Shown: positions 7,987 through 16,005, counted from the first letter of the stretch. The stretch is DNA of 64,000 bases from Homoserinibacter sp. YIM 151385 (GCF_027912415.1 NZ_CP115175.1:1860001-1924000); one strand, 5' to 3'. Translations and numbers: made by a program. Notes: a model not told the origin generated them from the sequence alone.

Positions 7987-8766
7987 TCAGGCGTCGAGAC
8001 GAGCCCGGATGTCGTCGACGAGCGAGGTCGCGGCGCCGCGCAGGATCCCGGCGTCGTTCGCGACCATCACGTAGGCGAAGCCGCGGCGGGCCGCCGCCTC
8101 GACCTGCTCGGGCGTCTGCACGGCCGTGCCGACGGGGATTCGGTGGCGGGCGGCGGTCTCGAGCAGCCGGTCGACGGCCGCCTGGATGACGGGGTCGCCG
8201 GCCGGCATCCCGCTCGAGAGCTGGAGATCGCCCATGCCGAGGAACGCGCCCGTGAGGTGGGGGACGGCGAGGATCTCGGGCGCCGCGCGGAGCCCGTCGA
8301 GGTCCTCGATCTGCACCGCCCGCAGCGCGTCGTCGCCGCGGGCGAGGTACTCCTCGAGCCCGATCCCGCCCCAGGCGCCGGCACGCGAGGTGCTGCCGTT
8401 GCCGCGGGTGCCGCGGGGCGAGAAGGTCATGGCGCTCGCGGCGGCCGCCGCCTCCTCCGGGGTCTCGACCCTGGGCACCAGGATGCCGTCGACACCCGAG
8501 TCGAGCAGTCGCTGGAGGTGGCTGCCGGAGCGGTCCGGCACGCGGACGAGCACCTGGAGGCCGAGGCCCTGCGCGACGACCGTCGCCGCGTACGCCGACG
8601 GGAGGTCGAGCGGCGCGTGCTCGAGGTCGATGACGATGAAGTCGAACCCCGCCAGCGCGAGGATCTCGACCGTCTCGAGCGAGGGGATCTTGGCCCACGT
8701 GCCGACGAGCGCCCGGTCGGCCTCGCGCAGCGCGCGTGCGAAGCCGGGACGGCGTCCGACGCTCAT
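7987..8766 (-). CDS. HpcH/HpaI-family class II aldolase
   Basis: 259 residues, a phosphoenolpyruvate/pyruvate-superfamily TIM barrel. Visible features are GTWAKIPS near the start, the catalytic-His region DLEHAPLD, the Arg region VLVRVPD, GVDGILVPRVETPEEA and the metal-site Glu in VQIED. The family cleaves 4-hydroxy-2-oxo acids into pyruvate or glyoxylate and an aldehyde, with a divalent metal. ATG 8766 overlaps the DUF6282 stop by 4 bp. It sits mid-operon among hydrolases and a monooxygenase, so it is probably a late carbon-carbon cleavage step. Confidence 0.88.
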   Translation of the reverse strand: MSVGRRPGFARALREADRALVGTWAKIPSLETVEILALAGFDFIVIDLEHAPLDLPSAYAATVVAQGLGLQVLVRVPDRSGSHLQRLLDSGVDGILVPRVETPEEAAAAASAMTFSPRGTRGNGSTSRAGAWGGIGLEEYLARGDDALRAVQIEDLDGLRAAPEILAVPHLTGAFLGMGDLQLSSGMPAGDPVIQAAVDRLLETAARHRIPVGTAVQTPEQVEAAARRGFAYVMVANDAGILRGAATSLVDDIRARLDA

Positions 8767-9647
8767 GACTCGAGCCCGAGGAGGCGGGCGGGCGTCCGCT
8801 GCACCATGAGCGCGAGATCCTCCTCGGCGACGCCCAGCTGGAGAAGCCGGCCGAGGAGCCCGCGGTAGCCCTCGACGGGCAGCGGGTTGCCGACCTGGCC
8901 GAGATCGGAGCCGAGGATGGTGTGCTCGGGTCCCAGGGCGCGGATCCAGTCGACCAGCTGCTCGGCCGGGAAGATGTGGTCGCGGTGGTACATCGCGATC
9001 TCGTGCTCGACGACGGCGCCGAGCTCGATCATCTCGGCGAGCTGCTCGCGCCCGATGTCGGAGACGAAGTCGGGGTGGCTGACGACGATCCGGTCGTGCC
9101 CCAGCCCGTGGGCGGTGCGCACGACGGCGAGCGCCGACGCCGAGTCGAGGTGCCCGGTCGAGACGATCGCGCCCGCGTCGCGCGCCTGCTCGATGATCGC
9201 GCCCACCTCGGGCCGGACCTCGCCGTCGCCGTCGACGACCGCGACCTCCTCGCTCTGCAGCATCCCGAGCGGCTGGAAGTGCGCCTTCGTCTCGGCGTGC
9301 GCCTCGGCGTGCGCGAGGTGGATGCGGGAGGAGATGGTCGGGAACCACACCATGCGGCCGCCCATCCGGAAGGAGCGGTCGGTCGCCCAGGGGTTGAGCC
9401 CGCCGTTGACGCTGTTGAGGGCGATCCCGCCGTAGACGGCGGTCGGCAGCCCCTCGAGCTGCGGCGCCATCGACAGCACGTCGGTGACGGTGTCGTGATA
9501 GTGGCACTTCACGAGGATGGCGCGGAATCCGGCGTCGGCCGCCTGCTGCGCCGCCTCGACGTGCGTGATGCGCCGCGGCATGGGCGAGGGCCCGGAGTGG
9601 CAGTGGAGGTCGACGGCTCCGTCGAGCAGGTCGTCGATGACGGTCAT
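8763..9647 (-). CDS. DUF6282-family amidohydrolase-like protein (first copy)
   Basis: 294 residues. It starts with DLHCHSGPSPMPR, a DxHxH metal-binding strand of the amidohydrolase/PHP type. Later come VKCHYH, STGHLDSAS, VSHPDFVS and LGSDLGQ, all plausible metal or catalytic residues of a TIM barrel. I know this domain as DUF6282; no reaction is established to my knowledge. ATG 9647 follows GGAAGG. It lies between the cyclase and the aldolase. A second member is encoded at 12744-13706, so the pathway seems to need two of these, perhaps for successive ring-opening or amide-cleaving steps. Confidence 0.75.
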   Translation of the reverse strand: MTVIDDLLDGAVDLHCHSGPSPMPRRITHVEAAQQAADAGFRAILVKCHYHDTVTDVLSMAPQLEGLPTAVYGGIALNSVNGGLNPWATDRSFRMGGRMVWFPTISSRIHLAHAEAHAETKAHFQPLGMLQSEEVAVVDGDGEVRPEVGAIIEQARDAGAIVSTGHLDSASALAVVRTAHGLGHDRIVVSHPDFVSDIGREQLAEMIELGAVVEHEIAMYHRDHIFPAEQLVDWIRALGPEHTILGSDLGQVGNPLPVEGYRGLLGRLLQLGVAEEDLALMVQRTPARLLGLES

Positions 9648-9664
9648 GGTGATCCTTCCGGCCG

Positions 9665-10669
9665 CTACTTCACGGCCATGGCGTTGGGCGGCGATCCGAC
9701 GCCGCCGGGCACGGCGAGCGGCTTCGAGGTCAGGAGGAACTCGAAGCGCCCGTCGGCCGCGCAGGCCTCGGCGAGCCCATCCAGGCGCCAGAGCTCGCCG
9801 AGGTAGATGCCGAGGAGCGCCAGCAGGGGACGGTGCAGCATCCCGTTGTGGATCGGGCCGCGCTCGGGCAGCGGCTCCTCGGGGTCGATGAATCCGGAGT
9901 CGGGGTCGACGGGGAACGCCTCGACGCCGGCGTTGTCGGAGGCGATCATCGCGATCCCCTCGTCCCACAGCAGCTCCAGGACGTCGTGGCTCTGCGCGAT
10001 GCCGGGTGTGCCCCAGTCGGCCTTGCGCGCCTCCTGCTGGGCGGGGGTGAGGCCGAGCCAGTCCTCCGCCCAGCCGGTGCGCAGCAGGATGACGTCGCCG
10101 CGGCGGAACACGACGCCGTGGAAGGCCGCCGCCCCGCGCAGGTCCGCCGCCGTGATGGCCTGGTTCCGGTCGAGCTCGAGCCGCCGCCCGACGGACTCCA
10201 GGTAGCGGGGCATGTCGAGCAGGACCCCGCGGGTGACGATGCCGCGCTCCGCGAGCAGCTGGATGCCGAGATCCGGCGTGCCCTCGGCGATCGCCGCATC
10301 CGGCACGCCGCCGTAGAAGCCGTGCTCGGGGTGCCGCATGTGCCGCAGCCCGTCGATCTGGGAGGTGGACTGCAGGTAGAAGGAGTCGAGCCAGTCGTCC
10401 CGGTGGTTGGGGTTGTTCGCGAAGATGCGGTGCTCGGTGGCGGGCCGCGTGCCGGCGATGCTCGGGACGAAGGCGTTGATCGGGTAGTCGAGATCGAAGA
10501 CCCGGCCGGTGCGGACGAGCGAGGCGGCGTGCACCGCCTGCTCCGGTCCGATGAATCCGAGCGCCCCGAGCTGGTCGCCCTCGCCGAACACGTTCCAGGA
10601 GGAGCCCGCCGGCGCGTCGGTGCGCGCCAGCAGGTCCCGGTAGGAGGGCAGCTCGGCGAGCTCAGGCAT
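9665..10669 (-). CDS. Cyclase-family (kynurenine-formamidase-like) hydrolase, first copy
   Basis: 334 residues. The metal motif region reads STSQIDGLRHMRH. It corresponds to the HxGTHxDxxxH of small kynurenine formamidases but with Gln in place of the second His, as in the long members of the cyclase family (PF04199). Later RGVLLDMPRY and FRRGDVILLRTGW are also typical. Known relatives hydrolyse cyclic imides, formyl-amides or lactones. It starts inside the last codons of the MHS transporter gene (8-bp overlap). A paralogue with STQWDALAH is in Unit C at 29685-30659. Confidence 0.82.
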   Translation of the reverse strand: MPELAELPSYRDLLARTDAPAGSSWNVFGEGDQLGALGFIGPEQAVHAASLVRTGRVFDLDYPINAFVPSIAGTRPATEHRIFANNPNHRDDWLDSFYLQSTSQIDGLRHMRHPEHGFYGGVPDAAIAEGTPDLGIQLLAERGIVTRGVLLDMPRYLESVGRRLELDRNQAITAADLRGAAAFHGVVFRRGDVILLRTGWAEDWLGLTPAQQEARKADWGTPGIAQSHDVLELLWDEGIAMIASDNAGVEAFPVDPDSGFIDPEEPLPERGPIHNGMLHRPLLALLGIYLGELWRLDGLAEACAADGRFEFLLTSKPLAVPGGVGSPPNAMAVK

Positions 10670-12044
10670 CGGCGTCCGCGACGGCGGGCGCCGCCTTCTT
10701 CCGGGCGGTCGCGCTCACCATCTCCTCGCCCGCGAGGTCGATGCCGCGCGTCTCGGGCGAGGCCAGCACGCTCCCGATGATGAGGAGGCCGGCGATGACG
10801 AGCAGCACGACCGGGGTGAGCGTGAGCGGCATGAAGTTCGACAGCCCCGCCTGGTAGGCGGCGAAGAAGCCGGGGATCACGACCGCGAGCGAGTAGCCGA
10901 TGCCCCAGCCGGAGGAGCGGATCCGGGTCGGGAAGCGCTCGTTGATGTACGAGGGCAGGGTGCCGATCGTGAAGCCGTTGACGCACTGCACGAAGAAGAT
11001 GACCGCGATGAGGACGCCGAAGGGCAGCGGCACGTCGCTGCCGAGCAGCCAGAACAGCGAGGTCATGACGAGGAGGACGAGCAGGCCCGCCGTCAGGAGG
11101 ATCGGCTTGCGGCCGAAGCGGTCGCTGAGGAGGCCGGAGAGCATGTAGGCGAAGGGCACCACGATGTTCGCGAAGATGATGCTCAGGCTGAACTCGTTCG
11201 GGGTGAACCCGCGACCGATGATGAGCTGCGGCACGACCGAGCCGACCATGTTGACCATGAAGAACACGCCGGTCATGAGGATGAAGACCTGGATGAAGGC
11301 GGCGATGCCGCGGCGGCCGAGCATCTCGCGGATCGGGTGCTTGGCCTTCTCGGAGGTGATCCAGACGACCGACTCCTCGACGTCCTTGCGGAGGAAGCGG
11401 GCCACGATGAAGCCGAAGACCGCGCCGACGACGAAGGGGATGCGCCAGCCCCACTGGACGTAGGCGGAGTCGATGTCGGAGGCGGGCGCGATCTGCAGTG
11501 CGACGAAGGTGAACACGCCGATCGCGAGGTAGCCGACCGTCGATGCGCTCTGCACGAAGCCGCCGACGAGTCCGCGCCGGTTGGTCTTGGCGTACTCGAT
11601 GGCCATCGGGGTCGCCGCGGTGTACTCGCCGCCGAGGAAGATGCCGTCGACGAAGCGGAGCAGGAGGAGCAGGGAGATCGCGGCGACGCCGCCGATCTGC
11701 TCGGCGCCCGGCAGGCAGGCGATGAGCACGGTGACCACGCTGAAGCCGTAGATGGCGATGGCGCCGACGCGCTTGCGGCCGAGGCGGTCGGAGAGGTGGC
11801 CGAAGAGGAAGGCGCCGATCGGGCGTCCGAAGAGGGTCGCGGCGAGGGTGAAGCCCGTGACGACGGCCGTCTGCGCGGGGTCGAGCCCCTGGGTGAAGTA
11901 GATCATCGCCGGCAGGAGCGCGACGGAGGGGAGGTAGATGTCGAAGGAATCGACGAGGAAGCCGAAGAAGGCGCCGCGGATGGCGCGCCTCCGGCGGACG
12001 GTGGGATCGGTGGTCGAGGTGTCGACGCCGGCTGCGGTGCTCAT
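10662..12044 (-). CDS. MFS transporter, metabolite:H+ symporter (MHS) type
   Basis: 460 residues with 12 predicted helices. GRPIGAFLFGHLSDRLGRKR is the loop 2-3 signature of the MHS subfamily, followed by RFVDGIFLGGEYTAATP in helix 4. MHS members import organic acids such as 2-oxoglutarate, shikimate, protocatechuate or proline betaine. It is the first gene of a six-gene unit leading to the monooxygenase, so it is probably the uptake system for that pathway's substrate. ATG 12044 is preceded by AGAAGGG. A strong promoter with dyads lies about 90 nt upstream. Confidence 0.88.
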   Translation of the reverse strand: MSTAAGVDTSTTDPTVRRRRAIRGAFFGFLVDSFDIYLPSVALLPAMIYFTQGLDPAQTAVVTGFTLAATLFGRPIGAFLFGHLSDRLGRKRVGAIAIYGFSVVTVLIACLPGAEQIGGVAAISLLLLLRFVDGIFLGGEYTAATPMAIEYAKTNRRGLVGGFVQSASTVGYLAIGVFTFVALQIAPASDIDSAYVQWGWRIPFVVGAVFGFIVARFLRKDVEESVVWITSEKAKHPIREMLGRRGIAAFIQVFILMTGVFFMVNMVGSVVPQLIIGRGFTPNEFSLSIIFANIVVPFAYMLSGLLSDRFGRKPILLTAGLLVLLVMTSLFWLLGSDVPLPFGVLIAVIFFVQCVNGFTIGTLPSYINERFPTRIRSSGWGIGYSLAVVIPGFFAAYQAGLSNFMPLTLTPVVLLVIAGLLIIGSVLASPETRGIDLAGEEMVSATARKKAAPAVADADA

Positions 12045-12085
12045 GGGGCCCTTCTCTCATCTTCGAGTCCGGCCGCCGTGGTCTG

Positions 12086-12108
12086 CCGCTCGGTGAGGGA
12101 TCGAGCGG
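12086..12108 (-). other. Stem-loop in the leader of the MHS transporter operon
   Basis: CCGCTCG (12086-12092) and CGAGCGG (12102-12108) form a 7-bp stem with a 9-nt loop. It lies between the predicted transcription start near 12127 and ATG 12044. The role could be mRNA stability. Nothing else was recognised in this leader. Confidence 0.3.
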
Positions 12109-12132
12109 ACTGCGGCGCCGGTGGACAGGAGC

Positions 12133-12187
12133 ACTGTACGACTGTCATACGATCCATGTCAATGCGTATCGTGAACATGAAGTTCAC
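12133..12187 (-). promoter_or_regulatory. Promoter with two candidate operators for the MHS operon
   Basis: On the minus strand TTGACA (12162-12157), an 18-bp spacer and TACAGT (12138-12133) give a near-consensus promoter. A near-palindrome GTACGAC-T-GTCATAC (12136-12150) overlaps the -10 and spacer. A perfect inverted repeat GTGAAC-ATGAA-GTTCAC (12171-12187) lies just upstream of the -35 and overlaps the stop codon of the AhpD-like gene. One site suits a repressor and the other an activator. The IclR at 14674-15447 is the nearest candidate regulator. Confidence 0.65.
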
Positions 12188-12747
12188 ATAGGTGGACGGA
12201 TGCGGTACGCGCGCAGCTGCAGCGCCATCATCCGGTAGTACCCGATGAGCGTCACGACCTCGAAGACCTCGCGACGGCCCAGCTGCTCCTCGGCCCGCCC
12301 CCACAGCTCGTCGGCGACGTCGGAACCCGCCAGCAGGTCCGCCGTGAGCTCCAGGAGCACCGCCTCCCCCGCGTCGCGCGGCTCGTAGCCGCCCGTCGCG
12401 AGCCGGGCGATCTCCGCGTCGTCGATCCCCGCCCGCCGTGCCGCGCGGTGATGGGCGAAGCGCTCGAAGTCGCTGTCCTCCGCCTCGGCGACCGCGAGGA
12501 TCACGAGCTCCCGCTGCCGGGGCGACAGGTCGAGGCCGAAGCGCACCCGCCCGCCGAGCCCCTCGAGGGCCAGCCCGAGCTCGGGATGCAGCATCCAGCT
12601 CGCCGGCGGGCCGGTGAGGCGGCCGAGATCGTCGACGAGCCGGAAGTCGGCCCCGGGCGCGGCGCGCTCCCCCGTCGTGTAGACCGCGTAGAGCTCGGCG
12701 CCGGCCCCCTCGAGCCCGGCCGGATCGATCGCCGGCACCCGGCTCAT
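12184..12747 (-). CDS. Carboxymuconolactone-decarboxylase/AhpD-like family protein without CxxC
   Basis: 187 residues, all-helical, with the AhpD/CMD core pattern LSPRQRELVILAVAEAEDSDFERFAHHRAARRAGIDDAEI. The peroxidase-type ExxxCxxC pair is absent: there is no cysteine in this region. The protein therefore cannot work as a thiol peroxidase and may be a lactone-decarboxylase-like or dehydratase-like enzyme. It overlaps the upstream DUF6282 gene by 4 bp (ATGA) and ends at the MHS promoter, so it probably joins the same pathway. Confidence 0.75.
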   Translation of the reverse strand: MSRVPAIDPAGLEGAGAELYAVYTTGERAAPGADFRLVDDLGRLTGPPASWMLHPELGLALEGLGGRVRFGLDLSPRQRELVILAVAEAEDSDFERFAHHRAARRAGIDDAEIARLATGGYEPRDAGEAVLLELTADLLAGSDVADELWGRAEEQLGRREVFEVVTLIGYYRMMALQLRAYRIRPPM

Positions 12748-13706
12748 GCCGCGGCCTCGAGCTCGGGCACCGGACGGCGCAGCAGCTCATGCGGGTTCAC
12801 CACGAGCATCCGGCGCAGCTCCTCCGGGGTCAGGCCGAGGTAGAAGAGCTGCTCGGCGAGGGTGCGCAGCGACTCCGGCAGGGGCGGCACCCACCGCGAG
12901 AACACGTCCGAGCTCAGCACGACGTGCTCCGGCCCGAGCTCGCGGATGGCCGCCGCGAAGTCGCGGACGCCGTGATGCGACTCGGGGTTGATGAGCGGCG
13001 CGCTCGAGAACTCGACCTTCGCACCGAGCTCGGTGAAGACGTGGAGCTCGGCCGGGTCGTCCGTGAAGTGCAGGGGATGCGTGAGCATGACCGGCACGTC
13101 GAGGCGGCGGCACTCGCGCACGACCGCGAGGCTCTCCTCGAGCGACACATGGCCGGTGCCGAGGAGCAGCCCGCGCTGCGCGCACACCTCGATCGCCTCG
13201 GCGACCTCGCTCCGGAGGCCGCCCCCGGCATCCAGGAGCGAGACCGCGTTCGCCTCGGCGAAGCCGCGGAACCGCGGGGACTGGCGTTCGAGCAGGCGCG
13301 AGATGTAGCCCCAGCGCTCGACGTCGGCCCGCGCGCCCCAGGTGGGCAGGAAGACGACCTCGGCGCCGGCGTCCGCCGCGAGCTCGACGACCGCGGGGTC
13401 GACGCCGCCGAGCTGCGGGTTCAGGGTGATGCTGCCCAGCACCTCGAAGGGGAGGTCGCCGAGCTCGCGCTGGACGATCGCGGCGCGATCCATCGTGGGC
13501 CAGAGATGGGATTTCAGGACCCAGCCGCGCATGCCGTACGCGCTCGCGAGCCGCGCGACGCCGACATCCGGACCGCGGTTGAGCGCCGTCGCGGACAGAT
13601 CCGGCTGCCCGTGCGCGTGGAGGTCGAAGGCGCCGCGCAGGAAGCGGCCGTAGTCCGGCGGCAGCGCATCCGCGAAGGCGAGGGGGGTCGTGAGCTCGTC
13701 GTCCAT
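12744..13706 (-). CDS. DUF6282-family amidohydrolase-like protein (second copy)
   Basis: 320 residues. FDLHAHGQPD is the DxHxH strand. Further candidate ligands are VLKSHLW, GTGHVSLEES, VMLTHPLHF and LSSDVFS. It is clearly related to the first copy at 8763-9647 in motif order but diverged in sequence. ATG 13706 is preceded by GAAGAGGATCC; upstream in-frame starts fall in the divergent intergenic region. It is first in its transcript and faces the HSL-type esterase gene. Confidence 0.75.
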   Translation of the reverse strand: MDDELTTPLAFADALPPDYGRFLRGAFDLHAHGQPDLSATALNRGPDVGVARLASAYGMRGWVLKSHLWPTMDRAAIVQRELGDLPFEVLGSITLNPQLGGVDPAVVELAADAGAEVVFLPTWGARADVERWGYISRLLERQSPRFRGFAEANAVSLLDAGGGLRSEVAEAIEVCAQRGLLLGTGHVSLEESLAVVRECRRLDVPVMLTHPLHFTDDPAELHVFTELGAKVEFSSAPLINPESHHGVRDFAAAIRELGPEHVVLSSDVFSRWVPPLPESLRTLAEQLFYLGLTPEELRRMLVVNPHELLRRPVPELEAAA

Positions 13707-13789
13707 GGGGATCCTCTTCGATCGAGTGGCGATTCGCGCGGAATCGGTTGAGAATGTCGAGCACAGCCACGAGAAGTTCGGGATGCGCA
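13707..13789. promoter_or_regulatory. Divergent control region with a palindrome
   Basis: The 83 bp between the second DUF6282 gene (-) and the esterase gene (+) contain CGATTC-GCGCG-GAATCG (13730-13746). The half-site GAATCG recurs in front of the nearby IclR gene (CGAATCG, around 15450-15456), so it may be an IclR target. No strong -35/-10 pair was found. Confidence 0.35.
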
Positions 13790-14677
13790 ATGACCGTTCG
13801 CATGATGATCGCACGCGCGGTGGTCCGCTGGCGATACCGTGCGCGCCGCGACGCCCTGGCGACGCCCGCCTTCCTCGCGTCGCGGGCGGGGCCGGCGCCC
13901 GTGCCGAGCCGCGTGCACGAGCGCTGCGACGTCGTCGAGCGGGAGATCGCCGGCCGACCGGTCGTCACGCTGACCGCCCGCGACGGGAGCCGCCGCACGG
14001 GCGCGCAGGTCCTGCACCTGCACGGCGGCGCCTACGTCGGGGCGATCCAGGCGGCCCACTGGCTGGGGCTCGCCGAGCTCGCGGTGCGCTCCGGCGCCGA
14101 CATCCACGTCCCGCGGTACGAGCTCGCGCCCGCGGGGACGGCCGACGACGCCGCACGCTTCCTCGCGGCGGTGCTGGCCGAGGTCGCGGCGCGCGCGCCC
14201 GACGTGCCGCTCGTGCTCTCGGGCGACTCCGCGGGCGGCGGGCTCGCCCTCGCCGCCGCCGTCCGCAGCCGGCACGCCGGGTCGCCCGTCTCGGCGGTGC
14301 TCCTGTTCTCGCCCTGGCTCGACCTCGCCGTCCCGGACCGCGTCGACCCGCGTCTCCCGCGGCGCGACCCGATGCTCACGGTCGCGGCCCTCCGGCGGGC
14401 CGGACGACTCTGGGCCGGGGCGCGCTCCGTCGACGACCCGCTCGTGAGCCCCCTCCGTGCCGCGCTCGACGGCCTGCCGCCGGTGACGATCCTCGCGGGC
14501 GGGCACGACCTCCTCGTGGAGGACGCCGAGCGGCTCGCGGAGCGGATCACGCGGGCCGGGGGCGCGTGTCGCCTCGCGATCTGGCCGTCCGGCTTCCATC
14601 TCTTCATGGCCGCCCGGCGGACCCCGGAGGCGGGCGAGGCGATGGAGCTCGCGGTCGAGGTGCTCCGGTCGTGCTAG
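13790..14677 (+). CDS. Alpha/beta hydrolase, hormone-sensitive-lipase (HSL) type
   Basis: 295 residues. HGGAYVG is the HSL oxyanion-hole motif, GDSAGGG holds the nucleophile Ser, GGHDLLVED holds the acid, and GFHLF holds the catalytic His. These enzymes hydrolyse short acyl esters and lactones. Divergent from the second DUF6282 gene, and convergent with the IclR gene with the stop codons overlapping in CTAG (14674-14677). The start is uncertain: ATG 13790, 13802 and 13805 are all in frame and none has a strong ribosome-binding site. A lactone or ester made by the Baeyer-Villiger enzyme would be a logical substrate. Confidence 0.82.
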   Translation: MTVRMMIARAVVRWRYRARRDALATPAFLASRAGPAPVPSRVHERCDVVEREIAGRPVVTLTARDGSRRTGAQVLHLHGGAYVGAIQAAHWLGLAELAVRSGADIHVPRYELAPAGTADDAARFLAAVLAEVAARAPDVPLVLSGDSAGGGLALAAAVRSRHAGSPVSAVLLFSPWLDLAVPDRVDPRLPRRDPMLTVAALRRAGRLWAGARSVDDPLVSPLRAALDGLPPVTILAGGHDLLVEDAERLAERITRAGGACRLAIWPSGFHLFMAARRTPEAGEAMELAVEVLRSC

Positions 14678-15447
14678 CCCGCGCGGCCGGGCGCGGCCGC
14701 TCCGAGCTCCGCGCCGATCGCCGCCGCCGCGGCGCGGAGCTCGCCGACGAACGCGGATCGCGCGGCCTCGTCCAGTGCCGGATCGGGCTCGAGCCCCGCG
14801 ATCGTCGCGACGATGCCCGCCGGCCCGAGGACCGGCACGGCGGCGAAGTAGCCGCGCGGCTCGGCCACTGCCGAGTAGCCGAGCTCGGCCGCCTCGTCGA
14901 TCACGGCATCCAGCGACTCGCGCTCGGCGGTCGCGGCATGCGCGCGCAGCCAGTCGGCGCGGGAGGCCTCCGGCAGGTGCGCGAGGAAGACGTGCGTCTG
15001 CGCCGCGGCCGCATCCAGCTGCGCGCCCGGCCGGATCGTGAGCACGACGGTGCGGCTGCGATCCTCGTCGACGAGGGCGACGACCGGGCCCTCCGCGGTC
15101 CAGAGGCTCAGGACGACGGTCGCACTCACGGCGGCGCGCAGTCGCGCCAGGTGCGGCGGCGCCACGTCGACGACGGGGCGGTGCGCGAGGGCGTTGATGC
15201 CGAGGCGGAGCAGCAGGCCGCCGAGCACGAAAGTGCCGCGGCGAGCACCGCGGTCGAGGATGCCGGCGGCCGCGAGCGAGGCGCAGTAGCGGTAGGCGGT
15301 CGTCCGGTTGAGGCCGATGCGCTCGGCGACGTCCGCCGCCGTGAGCTCGACCGCCGACTGCCCGAAGAGCGCGCAGATCTGCCCCACGCGCGCGACGGCC
15401 TGGATGTCGGAGGTCGCCGCCTCCGCGGTCGCCGTCGTCTTCGCCAC
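14674..15447 (-). CDS. IclR-family transcriptional regulator (Unit A)
   Basis: 257 residues. The N-terminal winged helix (about residues 15-75) contains LTAADVAERIGLNRTTAYRYCASLAAAGIL, followed by an IclR ligand-binding domain. The start is GTG 15447. TACGAT lies 6 nt upstream on the minus strand, which may mean a leaderless transcript, but there is no good -35. Flanked by the esterase and the small cupin genes. Expected to sense a pathway intermediate and control Unit A. Confidence 0.85.
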   Translation of the reverse strand: MAKTTATAEAATSDIQAVARVGQICALFGQSAVELTAADVAERIGLNRTTAYRYCASLAAAGILDRGARRGTFVLGGLLLRLGINALAHRPVVDVAPPHLARLRAAVSATVVLSLWTAEGPVVALVDEDRSRTVVLTIRPGAQLDAAAAQTHVFLAHLPEASRADWLRAHAATAERESLDAVIDEAAELGYSAVAEPRGYFAAVPVLGPAGIVATIAGLEPDPALDEAARSAFVGELRAAAAAIGAELGAAAPGRAG

Positions 15448-15569
15448 GATCGAATCGTATGCGACGGGATGCCCCGCGCGGCCGCGACCCGGGAGCCACG
15501 GTGCCCGGATCGGCCCGCGACCCCGGTCGCACGACGCCGCAGACTCGGACCGGGATCACCGCACGACGA

Positions 15570-15588
15570 GGAGAGGATGGCCGCATGA
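15570..15588 (+). promoter_or_regulatory. Ribosome-binding site and three-codon minicistron before the small cupin
   Basis: GGAGAGG (15570-15576) is followed at once by ATG GCC GCA TGA (15577-15588), whose TGA overlaps the ATG at 15585 of the cupin gene. The Shine-Dalgarno is well spaced for ATG 15585 and too close for 15577, so the minicistron may be accidental or a weak coupling device. Confidence 0.3.
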
Positions 15589-15965
15589 GCGAGGCGATCG
15601 ACCTGCAGGACGAGGCGGCGCGACTGGACGAGTTCTGGTCGCAGCGCGTGCTCGCGGAGGCGAACGGCAGCCTCTTCAAGGTCGCGAAGGGCATCGGCGA
15701 GGTCTCCTGGCATCAGCACGACGACCAGGACGAGACCTTCCTCGTGCTGAGCGGCGAGCTCGTCGTGCGCCTCCGCGACCCCGAGGAGCGCGCCGTGCCG
15801 CTCTCGCCGGGTCAGCTCTTCGTCGTCCCGCAGGGCGTCCAGCACGCGCCCGTGTCGGCGGCGGGCGCGAGCTTCCTCGTCATCGGCCGCACCGTGACCT
15901 CGACCGCGGAGGGCGGCAAGCCCGCCTGGAGCGAGGGCGGCGGCGCAGCGCCGGAGCAGGTCTGA
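15585..15965 (+). CDS. Small cupin-domain protein
   Basis: 126 residues, a single cupin barrel. Motif 1 is SWHQHDDQDETFLVLSGELVVRL (His, His, Glu metal ligands) and motif 2 is PGQLFVVPQGVQHAPVS with the last His. Such small cupins may be isomerases, dioxygenases or sensors. GGAGAGG lies 8 nt before ATG 15585. Divergent from the IclR gene and convergent with the VOC gene. Its placement suggests IclR control. Confidence 0.78.
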   Translation: MSEAIDLQDEAARLDEFWSQRVLAEANGSLFKVAKGIGEVSWHQHDDQDETFLVLSGELVVRLRDPEERAVPLSPGQLFVVPQGVQHAPVSAAGASFLVIGRTVTSTAEGGKPAWSEGGGAAPEQV

Positions 15966-15969
15966 CGGA

Positions 15970-15996
15970 GCGGGCTCCGCTCGGGGCCGAGCCCGC
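15970..15996. terminator. Hairpin between convergent cupin and VOC genes
   Basis: GCGGGCTC (15970-15977) pairs with GAGCCCGC (15989-15996) around an 11-nt loop. The 40-nt gap separates two converging genes, so a bidirectional terminator is likely, although there is no T-tract. Confidence 0.45.
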
Positions 15997-16005
15997 CGCC
16001 GACGC

